In this document: piece after piece, positions 32,259 to 41,511 of the stretch
Numbering within the stretch: the first letter of the stretch is position 1
How the letters are laid out: each line of letters opens with the position of its first letter
Assembly: GCA_004297725.1 (NCBI GenBank)
Contig: SCUS01000084.1
Span: 1 to 64,000 of the forward strand
Source: Myxococcaceae bacterium
GTDB lineage: Bacteria > Myxococcota_A > Polyangia > Polyangiales > Ga0077539
Length of the DNA: 64,000 nucleotides
Direction: 5' to 3'
Notes under the pieces: generated by a model
The model's database searches: none
What the model saw: the letters and a program-made list of their open reading frames with translations, nothing else
What the model was told of the DNA's origin: nothing
Position numbers and translations under genes: made by a program

Positions 32259-34289
32259 TCAAATCGAGGTGGGGAGCGGAGGGACCGACGGCGCGGCGGG
32301 CGCGGCCGGCTGGGTCGACGGCGGAGTCGGAGGAGCGGGAGGCGGCGCAGGGACCTCGACGGCCGCCGGTCGACGCGGAAGAGGCGGCGCGGGCAGCGGT
32401 CGGGGACGGACCGGAACGCGAGCGGCCGCAGGCGCAGGGGACGGCGCGGCGGGCGCGACCGCGGGGGGCGGTGCCACGACGGGCGGCGCGACGGGCGGCG
32501 GCGTCACGGACTCCATCTCGACGGGGGGAGGCGCGGGCGGCGCGGGCGGCGGCTCGAGCGGCGGAGGGGCGGCGATGGGGACGACCGGGCGCGCCGCGAG
32601 GGGAGGAGCGTACTCCGACGGGTCGTTGCTGACGCCCACCCGCCAGATGGCCACGCCGAGCAGCGCGCCCAGCAGCACCACCCCGGCGACCAGCCACCCG
32701 AAGTGGCGGGACTCCGGCTGGGGCTTCGGCGCGACCGGACCGGGCCTGGAGACGAGCGCGAACACCGGCTCGGGGCTGGCGCCCTGCGTCTCGGCGCGGG
32801 CCGTGGCCGCCGCCTCGGCGAGGGCCGGCGAGGAGACGAGCGTCGGGGGGACCTCCACGACCTCGGCGGCCGGGGGGTGCGGCGCATCGCTCGCGGCGGC
32901 GCCCGAAGGCGGGGTCGGGCTGGCGTTGGGGTGCGGGAGCGGCGGGAGCGGCGGGAGCACCCGCGAGCCGGAGATGCGGTGGTCGGCCGGCGCCGGGGGC
33001 CTGACGGTGGGCGCCTCCGGGCTGGAGGTGACCATCTTGGACGAGGCCGGCAGCGGGGCGGGGGGCTGGATGCCTCGCGCCGTGGGCATCGTCGGCGGGA
33101 GCATGGCGGGCTGCATCTGCGTCGGCGCCTCGTCGGCCTGGGCCTCCGACGGCTGCGAAGGCGGCGGCTCCGGGGGGATCGACGAGCGGCCCGGCGAGGG
33201 GATGGCGCTGATGGCGCGCAGCGACTCGGCGCTGGGGCGGTAGACCGGCAGGTCGCGGGTGGTGGCGCGGCGGCGGGCGTGCTCGGCGATGATCTTCGGC
33301 GCGGCGACCTGCTTCACGTGCTCGGCGACCACGCGGTAGGAGGCGATGTCCGAGGCGGAGACCGCGCCCTCGAGGGCGTCGGCGAACTCCCGGGCGCTCT
33401 GCCAGCGCCGCGCGGGGTCGCGGTCGAGCGCGCGGGCGAGCACGCCGTCGAGGGCCTCGGGGAGGTCGTGGTCGACCGCGCGCAGCCGGGGGATGGGGCG
33501 GTTGAGCAGGGCCTGCAGCACCTCCGCGTCGGTCTTTCCGGGGAAGAGCCTGCGGCCGGTGAGGCACTCCCAGAGCACGGTGCCCAGCGAGAACAGGTCG
33601 GCGCGCCGGTCGATGGGCGCGTCGTTGGGCTGCTCCGGGGCCATGTACGAGAGCTTGCCCTTCACGATGCCGGAGCGGGTGTCGGCGATGCGCTCTTCGG
33701 CCTTGGCGATGCCGAAGTCGGTGATGCGGGTGATGCCGTCGGAGCCGACGAGGATGTTGTGCGGAGAGACGTCGCGGTGGACGATGCGGAGCGCGGTGCC
33801 GAGGTCGTCGGTGAGGTCGTGGGCGGCCTGGAGGCCGGCGAGCACGTCGAGGGCGATGCGCAGCGCGATGGGCCGAGGGATGCGCTGCTCGGTGGCGCGC
33901 GCGGACTTGTAGAGCCCGAGGAGCTGGTCGCCCTCGATGTACTCCGAGACGATGTAGAGCCCCTCGGGGGAGCGCTCGAGGTCGAGGGTGCCGACGACGT
34001 TGGGGTGGTGGATGCGCGCCGCGAGCCGCCCCTCGTCGAGGAACATCTGCACGAAGGTCTCGTCGCGCAGCAGGTGCGGGTGCAGGAGCTTGATGGCCAC
34101 GAGGCGCTGGAAGCCGGCGACGGAGAGAGCGCGCCCGAGGTAGACGGTGGCCATGCCCCCGGCGCCGAGGTCGGAGACGATCTCATAGCGCCCGAGGCGG
34201 GTGCCCGCGGCCATCACCCCGGGGACAGCCATGGCCGGCGCCCCCGTGGCTTCGGGGGGAGCAGGCGGAGGCGGCGTGGGAGAGGGCAT
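32259..34289 (-). CDS. Transmembrane Ser/Thr protein kinase
   Basis: About 676 residues from the ATG at 34289; a longer start at 34364 would leave only 22 bp to the divergent gene. The kinase domain at about 25-310 has LGRYEIVSDLGAGGMATVYLG (glycine loop), VAIKLLHPHL (Lys), IVHRDVSPHNILVG (catalytic loop), ITDFGIAK (DFG) and YMAPEQ. A Pro/Ala/Ser-rich linker follows, then one membrane span (FGWLVAGVVLLGALLGVAIW, about 520-540). A second proline-rich tail of over 100 residues extends into the periplasm. Typical myxobacterial Hanks-type kinase. It heads an operon with the TPR/PEGA protein and the lamin-tail lipoprotein. Confidence 0.88.
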   Translation of the reverse strand: MPSPTPPPPAPPEATGAPAMAVPGVMAAGTRLGRYEIVSDLGAGGMATVYLGRALSVAGFQRLVAIKLLHPHLLRDETFVQMFLDEGRLAARIHHPNVVGTLDLERSPEGLYIVSEYIEGDQLLGLYKSARATEQRIPRPIALRIALDVLAGLQAAHDLTDDLGTALRIVHRDVSPHNILVGSDGITRITDFGIAKAEERIADTRSGIVKGKLSYMAPEQPNDAPIDRRADLFSLGTVLWECLTGRRLFPGKTDAEVLQALLNRPIPRLRAVDHDLPEALDGVLARALDRDPARRWQSAREFADALEGAVSASDIASYRVVAEHVKQVAAPKIIAEHARRRATTRDLPVYRPSAESLRAISAIPSPGRSSIPPEPPPSQPSEAQADEAPTQMQPAMLPPTMPTARGIQPPAPLPASSKMVTSSPEAPTVRPPAPADHRISGSRVLPPLPPLPHPNASPTPPSGAAASDAPHPPAAEVVEVPPTLVSSPALAEAAATARAETQGASPEPVFALVSRPGPVAPKPQPESRHFGWLVAGVVLLGALLGVAIWRVGVSNDPSEYAPPLAARPVVPIAAPPPLEPPPAPPAPPPVEMESVTPPPVAPPVVAPPPAVAPAAPSPAPAAARVPVRPRPLPAPPLPRRPAAVEVPAPPPAPPTPPSTQPAAPAAPSVPPLPTSI

Positions 34290-34386
34290 CGGTGAGGTGA
34301 CCAACGGGACCTTCAGGGGGGAATGGCGCTCTATACCACTGGTAGCGTCGGCGCGGGGAGTCATGGCAGCATCGCGCGCTGCAACG
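34290..34386. promoter_or_regulatory. Divergent control region between kinase and cyclic-nucleotide-binding genes
   Basis: 97 bp between the two starts. It contains the perfect 11-bp palindrome TACCACTGGTA at 34334-34344, next to a minus-strand TATAGA that could serve as the -10 box of the kinase promoter. No -35 box was recognised. The assignment is tentative. Confidence 0.3.
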
Positions 34387-34923
34387 ATGACCGACCACCT
34401 GACGACGGATGAAGGCGCGACGACCGGCTCGGACACCCTGGACTCCCTGCGAAACGGGGTGGAGGCGGTGGTGACGGGGTCGTTTCTGTTTCGCTCGCTG
34501 GAGCCCGAGGCGAGGCGCGACCTGGCCGACCGGGGGGTGGTGATGGTCTTCCCCCCGGCCAAGGTGGTGCTGACGGAGGGAGATCCCAGCTCGGACTTCT
34601 ACCTCGTCGACCAGGGGGTCGTGGAGGTCACCACCACGACGCCCGACGGCGCCCCGGTGGTGCTCGCGACGCTGCAGCACGGGGCCTTCTTCGGCGAGGT
34701 CGCGCTGTTGAAGGGGCTCCCCCGCACGGCCACGGTGACCGCGCTCACCGACGTCAGCGTGGTGCGCTTCGACCAGGCCGACATCGAGGACGTGCTCAGC
34801 CGCAACCCGGGAGCGCGGCGCATCCTGGAGGCGATGGTCGAGGGCCGCGCCCGGGACACCGTCGAGAAGGTCGTGCGGGCCCTCTCCAACCCCGCCCCGG
34901 CGGACCCCGACCCCGCGACGTGA
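34387..34923 (+). CDS. Cyclic nucleotide-binding domain protein
   Basis: 178 residues, cytosolic. A single CNB (cAMP-receptor type) domain spans about 20-145: LFRSLEPEARRDLADRG, LTEGDPSSDFYLVDQGVVEV, HGAFFGEVALLKGLPRTATV and VVRFDQADIEDVLSRNPGA. The phosphate-binding cassette FGEVALLKGLPRTA is conserved, including Glu and Arg, so it should bind cAMP or cGMP. No DNA-binding helix-turn-helix follows. It is likely a signalling adaptor, translationally coupled (GTGA) to the next gene and divergent from the kinase operon. Confidence 0.85.
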   Translation: MTDHLTTDEGATTGSDTLDSLRNGVEAVVTGSFLFRSLEPEARRDLADRGVVMVFPPAKVVLTEGDPSSDFYLVDQGVVEVTTTTPDGAPVVLATLQHGAFFGEVALLKGLPRTATVTALTDVSVVRFDQADIEDVLSRNPGARRILEAMVEGRARDTVEKVVRALSNPAPADPDPAT

Positions 34924-35642
34924 TCCCGTACGCCGTCACGCTGCACCCCTTCGAGGAGCGCGCGTACATCAACGCGTGGATGCCCGCGCTGGTCGATCGG
35001 CGGCCCCTCAACGTGCTGCTCGACCTCGCGGGGGAGCACCACTCGCTGAGAGAGCGCCTCGCGGCCTGGGTGCCCACGATGCGCTCCGCGGTCGAGTCGC
35101 TGCGCGCGGGCGACGGCATCCCGTGGAGCACCTCGGTCAACTTCGCCTTCGGCATCGTCGCCGCCCACCATCACCCGTCGTACCTCCTCGGCAACATCGG
35201 GCTCTCCTACTGGCACCACAACTCGGAGTGCCCGATCCGGCCGTACACCCGCTCGGCGTCGATCCTCGCGGCGCGCACCAGGGAGCTGGGCGCGGCGGTG
35301 GGGGAGATCCGCGAGGGCTTCGCCGGGCCCGCGACGGCGGGGTCCTTCGTGGCCGCGGGGGAGGTGTTCCTGCTGGTGCGGGACATCGAGCGGCGCACCC
35401 GGTACTTCCTCGATCGGCTCCAGGAGGCCGGCTACGACGGCTACGCCGAGCTGCGCGTGCTGCTGGAGGTGATGCACTACGCCAGGGCCAACCACCTGGG
35501 CGTGATGGAGCTCACCCACGCCGTCGACGACTTCGGCCGGCCGCAGCACTTCCCCGAGGCCAACCTCCGGGGCGGCCTCCGGGGGGGGCTGAGCCCCGCC
35601 GTCGACGAGCGCCTCCGGCAGTGCCTTCAACGAGTGAGCTGA
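34920..35642 (+). CDS. Conserved hypothetical protein coupled to the CNB gene
   Basis: 240 residues from a GTG overlapping the stop of the CNB gene. The sequence is soluble, with no signal. His-rich spots (GIVAAHHHPSYLL, LSYWHHNSECPIRPY) could bind metal or a cofactor. The C-terminal half is helical (RRTRYFLDRLQEAGYDGYAE, LLEVMHYARANHLG). No family recognised. Its strict coupling to a cyclic-nucleotide-binding protein suggests the two form a complex or a common response. It is convergent with the FG-GAP lipoprotein gene, 17 bp between stops. Confidence 0.6.
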   Translation: MIPYAVTLHPFEERAYINAWMPALVDRRPLNVLLDLAGEHHSLRERLAAWVPTMRSAVESLRAGDGIPWSTSVNFAFGIVAAHHHPSYLLGNIGLSYWHHNSECPIRPYTRSASILAARTRELGAAVGEIREGFAGPATAGSFVAAGEVFLLVRDIERRTRYFLDRLQEAGYDGYAELRVLLEVMHYARANHLGVMELTHAVDDFGRPQHFPEANLRGGLRGGLSPAVDERLRQCLQRVS

Positions 35643-35659
35643 GAGGGGCCAGCGTCGGG

Positions 35660-37741
35660 TCAGAACGCGGTGCCGAGCGCGTCGCCGAAGCGGGCCTCGG
35701 TGAGCCCGTCGAAGGTCGCCAGCAGCTCCACCCGCTCGCCGCTGCCGCTGAGGGCGGGCAGCACCTGGAACACGGTCACGAACTGGTTGCCCAGGCGCCC
35801 GCGCCAGGACACGGCGACGTCGTCCCGGCCGTCGCCGTCCAGGTCGCCGACGCCCGCCACGGCCCTCACCGTGGCGCCGAGGGTGCCGAGCGCGGAGAGC
35901 GCCAGCGGCGTCGCAGGGTTGAGCCCGCTGCGGACGGAGGCGGTGGTTCCTCCGGGGCTCCAGCGGACGAGGTCGTCGGAGCCGTCGGCGTTGACGTCCC
36001 CGACGGGGGTGAGCAGCGAGCCCGCGAGGCCGCTCGCAGGCTCGAAGGGGCTGGCGGTGAGCGCAGGCGAGGTGATGTTGGCGACCCAGACGGGGGGTGG
36101 GCTGCCCTGCATCCCGAGGACCTCTCCGAAGCCGTCGCCGTCGAGGTCGCCGGCCGCGGACACGGCGCGCCCGAAGTCCGCCGCGAAGGCCACTCCCGTG
36201 GGAGAGGTGACCGTCCGAGAGCTGCGGCCCTGGCTCACCCAGAGGCCCATGTGCCCGATGGTTCCGCCGCGGGCGGGGTTGGCGGGGCTGCCCTCCAGGT
36301 AGTCGCCGCGGCCGTCGCCGTCGACGTCGCCCGCGGGAGCGATCGCGTAGCCGTAGAACACGTCCGGGCGGATGTCCCCGCCGGTGGGGCCCAGGGTGAT
36401 CGCCCTCGGGCCGCCGCGGAAGAAGTTGATGTAGCCGTTGAGCGCGCCGGAGGTCACCGGGACGCCCGCGACGATGTCGCAGAACCCGTCGCCGTCGAAG
36501 TCCCCGACGCCCGCGACCGGCGGCGTCGGAGGGAGCGCGGCCGGGACCTCGATGGACAGCGTCGCGACGTCATCGCCGAAGCCCGCGCGCGAACCGAAAT
36601 GGACGAAGACGCGGGGGCCCCGCGAGGCGACCACCAGGTCGGGGAAGCCGTCGCCGTTGAGGTCCCCTCCTCCGGTGACCCGGGCGCCGTAGGTGGCGCG
36701 AGAGCCCGGGTCGGCGCCGATCGGAGGGGAGAGCACCCTGGCGCCCACCAGGGAGAGCGACGAGAAGCCCGGTCCTCCGGGGATCACCAGGACGCGGCCC
36801 GCCGCGACGCCCGCGTCGACGGGCGACTCCTGGGCGGGCGCGCCGATCACCAGGTCGGGGTGGCCGTCGCCGTTGCCGTCGGTGAGGGTCCCGAAGACGC
36901 TGCCGTCGCCTGCGCGAGAGGGGAGTCCCGCGGGTCTCGCGGCCACGCGAAACTCACCGACCGGGGAGAAGCTGAGCGTCGCGTCGGGCGAGCCGGGGAC
37001 CCTCACCCGCCAGAACCAGGTCACCCCCCGGGTGAGGGCCCTGTCCGCCGGAGGCGAGGCCGACGGAACGCCGGGGCCGACCGAGGTCGTCCAGTGGACG
37101 GTCGCGAAGTCGCGGCGGCGGCTGACCTCCAGCACCCCGCCCTCGTCGCAGGCGCGAAGACTGAAGCGGAGAAAGGGCCGGTCGGAGCGCACCACGGAGC
37201 CCGACCACGGAGAGCGAAGCAGCGGAGCTTCGGTGATGACGCAGGGCCCGACCTCGGCGTCGGGCACGTCACGGGGGACATCCATCCCGACGTCACGAGG
37301 GACGTCCATCGCGACGTCACGGGGGACGTCCGTCGCGACGTCACGGGGGACATCCATCGGGACATCCATCGCGACGTCACGGGGGACATCGATCGCAACG
37401 TCCGTGGCGGTGTCGCGGGGGACGTCCGTCGCGTCATCGAGCGGGACATCCATCGCGACATCCATCGCGACATCCATCGCGACATCCACCGCGACATCCA
37501 CCGCGACATCCATCGCGACATCCATCGGGACATCCACCACGGCGTCGACGCGGTCCTGGGTCGCAGCGTCCGTCGTGGCATCGACGCGATCCTGCGAGGG
37601 GACATCCGCCGTGGTGTCCGCCGCGGCGTCGACGGTGGCGGGCGACGCGTCGTAGGGGATCTCGGGCTCGATGAGCAGGCCGCATCCGGAGCCCAGGAGC
37701 GCGACGAGGGGGAGCATCGACGACCGGGTGGAGAGGCGCAT
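35660..37741 (-). CDS. FG-GAP (integrin-alpha-like propeller) lipoprotein with DV-repeat tether
   Basis: 693 residues from the ATG at 37741. The signal ends LLGSGC. Residues 25-160 are an Asp-Val-rich tether built of DVPMDVAMDV and DVPRDVATDV units. A fibronectin-like stretch follows (PLLRSPWSGSVVRSDRPFLR). From about 275 come at least six FG-GAP blades with calcium-loop phrases such as DGNGDGHPDLVIG, DLNGDGFPDLVVA, DFDGDGFCDIVAG, DVDGDGRGDYLEG and DLDGDGRDDVAVS. These make a calcium-binding beta-propeller on the outer surface, commonly used in adhesion. It is convergent with the coupled hypothetical gene. Confidence 0.85.
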   Translation of the reverse strand: MRLSTRSSMLPLVALLGSGCGLLIEPEIPYDASPATVDAAADTTADVPSQDRVDATTDAATQDRVDAVVDVPMDVAMDVAVDVAVDVAMDVAMDVAMDVPLDDATDVPRDTATDVAIDVPRDVAMDVPMDVPRDVATDVPRDVAMDVPRDVGMDVPRDVPDAEVGPCVITEAPLLRSPWSGSVVRSDRPFLRFSLRACDEGGVLEVSRRRDFATVHWTTSVGPGVPSASPPADRALTRGVTWFWRVRVPGSPDATLSFSPVGEFRVAARPAGLPSRAGDGSVFGTLTDGNGDGHPDLVIGAPAQESPVDAGVAAGRVLVIPGGPGFSSLSLVGARVLSPPIGADPGSRATYGARVTGGGDLNGDGFPDLVVASRGPRVFVHFGSRAGFGDDVATLSIEVPAALPPTPPVAGVGDFDGDGFCDIVAGVPVTSGALNGYINFFRGGPRAITLGPTGGDIRPDVFYGYAIAPAGDVDGDGRGDYLEGSPANPARGGTIGHMGLWVSQGRSSRTVTSPTGVAFAADFGRAVSAAGDLDGDGFGEVLGMQGSPPPVWVANITSPALTASPFEPASGLAGSLLTPVGDVNADGSDDLVRWSPGGTTASVRSGLNPATPLALSALGTLGATVRAVAGVGDLDGDGRDDVAVSWRGRLGNQFVTVFQVLPALSGSGERVELLATFDGLTEARFGDALGTAF
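37260..37545 (-). repeat. DV-coding tandem repeat in the FG-GAP lipoprotein gene
   Basis: A long run of 12- to 18-base units (GACATCCATCGCGACATCC and variants on the plus strand) encodes MDV, RDV and TDV tripeptide steps. Some blocks are identical over 24 bases or more. It is a likely slippage site. Confidence 0.85.
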
Positions 37742-37899
37742 CACGGACGATCGTACGCACATCCCGTTGCAGGGCACAGGCGCTCGTGAGTGGGCGGGTG
37801 CGTTGACCCTGAGGGTGCGACGGAGAGAGCATCACAACAGTTGACGATCGCCCCGGTGGTGTCGGGGGTGGACGGTCGATCATTGAGGGGTGCTGCGAC

Positions 37900-39018
37900 A
37901 TGTTGAAGGTCAAGGTCGAGGGCGGAAGCACGCTGCGCTTCCTGGATCAGCGGTCGAACACGGGCCTCGGGGTGGTGTTCCAGCGCACGCTGCGCATCCC
38001 CGATGATGGGAAGAAGTACCCGCTGCCGCCGGGGCTCGGGTCGTTTCCGGTGCGGCGCGTGCTCGACTACAAGGACCGCGTCCCGCCGGCGTGGCTGAAG
38101 TCCTCGGGGGTGTTCATCCCGATGTACCAGCGCGAGGCCATGTGGATCTCCTTCCAGTCGCGGCACTGGCGGCCCAACGCGGTGAAGGTGGCGGCGGGCA
38201 AGATCAACGCGGTCTCCGGGAGGCCCTGGTCGCAGGCCCTCGAAGCCCCGTCGCAGCCCGAGCGGGGCGGGCTGCGGGCGATGTTCGGGGCCGGGTCCTC
38301 GGAGCCCGAGCAGGACTACCTCACGGTGCCACCGCAGCCCTGGCTCGACGGGTTCAACTCGGGCAAAGGGGTGATCCGGCAGTTCGTCGCGATGCCCCTC
38401 GGCATGGGCTACACGGTCGAAGGTCAGGTCACCGGCAAGGAGGAGCACGGCGGCATCCAGCTCATCGTCTACGAGCCGAAGCCCGGACGCTTCCCCGAGC
38501 AGCCCCCTCCCCCGCCCCCGCCGATGGCGGCGATGGCGCCGGGCGGCTTCGGGGGGCCGGTGTACAGCAGCGCGGCGATGCCGAGCATGGCGATGCCGAT
38601 GGCGGTGCCGAGCCCCGCGCCGAAGGCGCAGTCCATGGGCCTCGGCGCGGGCGGCAAGATGGAGCAGAAGATCTACCCCGACCCGCACGGCCTCGACACC
38701 TGGAACCCCGACGACTACGGCCGGGTGTTCGTGCACATCGTCAACAGCGTGATGTGGCGGGAGATCACCGGGGAGGCGGTTCCGCCGTCGCCGGTCGACG
38801 CGAGGGCGTACTCCCACGCGGGCTATCCGTGGTTCAAGATCTACGACGACGAGAAGGGCGACGTGGCCCCGTCGGAGGTGCTCTCGGCGGTGAAGTCCAT
38901 CGCCCAGATGGACGAGAAGCACGGCTTCGTGGGCCTCGACGACAACGACTCGATCGAGCTCTCCGCGAAGCAGGTGAAGGGCATCGGCAAGGACGACGTG
39001 CCCGACGGCGACTGGTGA
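37900..39018 (+). CDS. Conserved hypothetical protein with Pro/Met-rich linker
   Basis: 372 residues, no signal peptide. The N-terminal part (about 1-185) is rich in beta-strands with recurring Trp (PPAWLKSSGVFIPMYQREAM, FQSRHWRPNAVKVAAGKINA). A PPPPPPP run and a Met/Pro/Ala-rich linker occupy about 203-250. The C-terminal part (about 255-372) includes NPDDYGRVFVHIVNSVMWRE and a YPWFKIYDDEKGDV segment. The arrangement suggests a two-domain cytosolic protein joined by a flexible linker. I do not recognise the family with confidence. It diverges from the FG-GAP lipoprotein gene (158 bp between). Confidence 0.65.
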   Translation: MLKVKVEGGSTLRFLDQRSNTGLGVVFQRTLRIPDDGKKYPLPPGLGSFPVRRVLDYKDRVPPAWLKSSGVFIPMYQREAMWISFQSRHWRPNAVKVAAGKINAVSGRPWSQALEAPSQPERGGLRAMFGAGSSEPEQDYLTVPPQPWLDGFNSGKGVIRQFVAMPLGMGYTVEGQVTGKEEHGGIQLIVYEPKPGRFPEQPPPPPPPMAAMAPGGFGGPVYSSAAMPSMAMPMAVPSPAPKAQSMGLGAGGKMEQKIYPDPHGLDTWNPDDYGRVFVHIVNSVMWREITGEAVPPSPVDARAYSHAGYPWFKIYDDEKGDVAPSEVLSAVKSIAQMDEKHGFVGLDDNDSIELSAKQVKGIGKDDVPDGDW

Positions 39019-39081
39019 TCCTGCGAGGCGATCGACGCCCGACAGTTGCCGCCGTCGCCCCGACCGGTGCATCCATCGACG

Positions 39082-40818
39082 ATGCGCGCCCACCAGCTCC
39101 TCCTCCCCCTCGGTCTCGCGCTCGCCAGCGCCTGTAGCAGCAACGAGAGCGTCGTCGGCGGCGACGCGGCAGCCGACCTCGGCGCGCTCGACCTCGGCGC
39201 GCTCGACCTCGGAGCGAACGCACCGGACGAGGGCGTCGCCGACGCGGGCTCCCCCGACGCGGGCACCCCCGACGCGGGCGCCCCCGACGCGGGCTCCCCC
39301 GTGGACGTGGGCGAGCTCGACGCCTCCGTCGACGCGGGCGTGGACGCCGCCGCGGACGTCCCGGTCGACCGCGGCCCCATGTGCGCCTCGCCGCAGGTCG
39401 TCTGCGCAGACCGCTGCGTCACCACCGCCAACGACCCGGCCCACTGCGGCGCCTGCAACAACGCCTGTCGCGCGGGCGAGGTCTGCGCCGAGGGTTCGTG
39501 CCGCATCGCGTGCCCGGCGGGGCAGTCGGTCTGCGGCGCGTCGTGCGTGACCCTCGACCGCGACCCCCAGCACTGCGGCCGCTGCGACACCGCCTGCGGC
39601 GCGGGAGCGAGCTGCGAGATGGGCACCTGCCGCTGCCCGAGCGGCCAGGCGCTCTGCGGCGACCGCTGCGTGGACACCGCGACCTCGACCTCCCACTGCG
39701 GCGTCTGCGGGCGCGCGTGCGCCCTCGCCCGCGCCACCCAGGCCTGCGTGGCGGGAGCGTGCCGGGTGGCCGGCTGCGAGGCGGGCTTCGGCGACTGCGA
39801 CGGCATGGCGGACAACGGCTGCGAGACCGCCGTCGCCGCCAACCCCTCTCACTGCGGGGCGTGCGGTCGGGTGTGCGCTCCGGCCCACGCCACGGCGAGC
39901 TGCGCCGCGGGCGCCTGCGCGGTGGCGGCCTGCGAGGCGGGCTACGCGGACTGCGACGCCATGGCGGCCAACGGCTGCGAGGTGGACGCTCGCTCCGATG
40001 CGCGCCACTGCGGCGCCTGCGGAACGACCTGCCTCACGGGCGCCTGCGCGGCGGGACGGTGCGTGGCGCCGAGGAGCTGCCTGGAGCTGAAGACGCTGCG
40101 GCCGACGTCGACGGACGGGCGCTACACCATCGACCCCGACGGAGCGGGCGGGGCCGAGGCCCTGGAGGTGTACTGCGACATGACCACGGCGGGCGGCGGC
40201 TGGACCTACGTGGCCACGGTCACCAACAACGGCGACGCGGCCAACACGGGGCGCTGGCTGATGAGCTCCCCGACGCCCAACGCGTGGGAGAGCGCGACGG
40301 CGACCTTCGGGATGCTCGATCCGAGCGCCAACCAGGACTACCGCTCGCTGGCCTTCGCGAGCGTGGCGGCGAGGGCGGTGATGATCACCCACCGCAACCT
40401 CTTCCTGCTGGCGACGGACGACGGCTGCCTCCAGGGGCGCTCGCTGCAGGCCTCGCTCACCCGCCTCGACTGGACCTGCGGCGGCTCGGAGGTCTTCACC
40501 CGCCACCCGGACTGCACCCACGCGTGCGTGATCGCGAGCGCGACGCCCCGCGCCGGGGACACCGCGCTGCTCAACGGCGTGTCGCGCGCGAGGCTGTACC
40601 TGAAGGCCGGCGAGGCGGACGGCGCGCAGGACACCAACCGCGACCGCGCGTACCTGTCGACCAGCTACCGGGACAACGTGGACTACCCCACCGGGCTCGG
40701 GGCCTTCTGCAGCGGGAGCTCGTGCAGCCCTCGCACCGGCGAGGCGGACGTCAACGACCGCTCGGACGCCATCACCCCGAGCGCGGGCTCGGAGTACTAC
40801 GGCATCTGGGTGCGCTGA
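39082..40818 (+). CDS. Cys-rich lipoprotein with fibrinogen-like C-terminal domain
   Basis: 578 residues from the ATG at 39082. The signal ends LALASAC. An Asp/Ala/Gly/Pro tether follows (DAGSPDAGTPDAGAPDAG, about 50-105). Six or more Cys-rich units of the type NxxHCGxCxxxC span about 115-330. A fibrinogen-like region starts near 335 with SCLELKTLRPTSTDGRYTID, EVYCDMTTAGGGWTYVAT and a late TSYRDNVDYPTGLGAFC. Fibrinogen-like domains bind sugars or other surface ligands. This is a typical myxobacterial surface lipoprotein; its Cys load makes it a likely client of a DsbA-type oxidase. Confidence 0.85.
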   Translation: MRAHQLLLPLGLALASACSSNESVVGGDAAADLGALDLGALDLGANAPDEGVADAGSPDAGTPDAGAPDAGSPVDVGELDASVDAGVDAAADVPVDRGPMCASPQVVCADRCVTTANDPAHCGACNNACRAGEVCAEGSCRIACPAGQSVCGASCVTLDRDPQHCGRCDTACGAGASCEMGTCRCPSGQALCGDRCVDTATSTSHCGVCGRACALARATQACVAGACRVAGCEAGFGDCDGMADNGCETAVAANPSHCGACGRVCAPAHATASCAAGACAVAACEAGYADCDAMAANGCEVDARSDARHCGACGTTCLTGACAAGRCVAPRSCLELKTLRPTSTDGRYTIDPDGAGGAEALEVYCDMTTAGGGWTYVATVTNNGDAANTGRWLMSSPTPNAWESATATFGMLDPSANQDYRSLAFASVAARAVMITHRNLFLLATDDGCLQGRSLQASLTRLDWTCGGSEVFTRHPDCTHACVIASATPRAGDTALLNGVSRARLYLKAGEADGAQDTNRDRAYLSTSYRDNVDYPTGLGAFCSGSSCSPRTGEADVNDRSDAITPSAGSEYYGIWVR

Positions 40819-41397
40819 TCAGCCGCAGCGGCCGCCGAGGAGCCCCCGCTTGAGCCCCGCGTTGGGGGGCGTCGAGCCCAGCCAGATGCTGAAGAACACC
40901 CGGGCGAAGTCGTCGCCCTCGATGGTCCCTCGAACGGTGCTGCCCGTCTGCACCTGGACTCCCGCTCCCGCGGTGTACGTGAAGGTCAGCACCGAGCCAT
41001 CTCGGAGCTCGGGCATCCAGGCGTTGAGGCGGTTCATCCGGGCGGTGAGCGCCGGGAGGGCGCCCCCGGCGTTGCGAGCGAAGCCCTGCTGCAGCGCCTC
41101 GACCATCTCCTCGCGGGAGACGTCTCTCACGAAGCGCAGCACCAGCCGCCGGGTCTCCGTCGACTGGATGATCGCCGCGCCGCTGGTCGAGCGGTGCTCC
41201 AGGTAGAGCCCGGCGACATAGACGTCGACGTTGAACACCGTCGCCTCGCGGATGCCGAGGCCGTTGAGCGTCAGCGCCGTGCCGTTGACGGTAACAGTGT
41301 CGGGCAGCCGCACGCCGCCGCATTCGGCCGCATGGGCGGGCATCGCCATCGCGAGGCAGAGGGTGAGCGAGGTAAGGCTCGATGCGATCTTCTTCAT
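40819..41397 (-). CDS. Exported chalcone isomerase-like protein
   Basis: 192 residues with a clean signal peptide (MKKIASSLTSLTLCLAMAMPAHA). The mature part follows the chalcone-isomerase-like fold seen in bacterial exported members: GLGIREATVFNVDVYVAGLYLE, TRRLVLRFVRDVSREEM and DFARVFFSIWLGSTPPN at the end. Bacterial relatives bind fatty acids or lipids rather than act on flavonoids; no catalytic role is assumed. The gene is on the same strand as the nitroreductase gene, 114 bp upstream. Confidence 0.8.
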   Translation of the reverse strand: MKKIASSLTSLTLCLAMAMPAHAAECGGVRLPDTVTVNGTALTLNGLGIREATVFNVDVYVAGLYLEHRSTSGAAIIQSTETRRLVLRFVRDVSREEMVEALQQGFARNAGGALPALTARMNRLNAWMPELRDGSVLTFTYTAGAGVQVQTGSTVRGTIEGDDFARVFFSIWLGSTPPNAGLKRGLLGGRCG

Positions 41398-41511
41398 GGG
41401 GGTCCGTCCTCTGGTCGGTGATCTCCAACCGGTCGGGGCTTGTCAATCCGAGCGCCGCCTTCGGCGACATGGGGTGCGTCCTTCGTGCAACGGGTGCATC
41501 GCCACCGCGCT

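Noticed and set aside
37260-37545. CRISPR-like array
   Set aside because: The units are directly adjacent, vary in whole codons and encode a continuous lipoprotein tether; there are no spacers.
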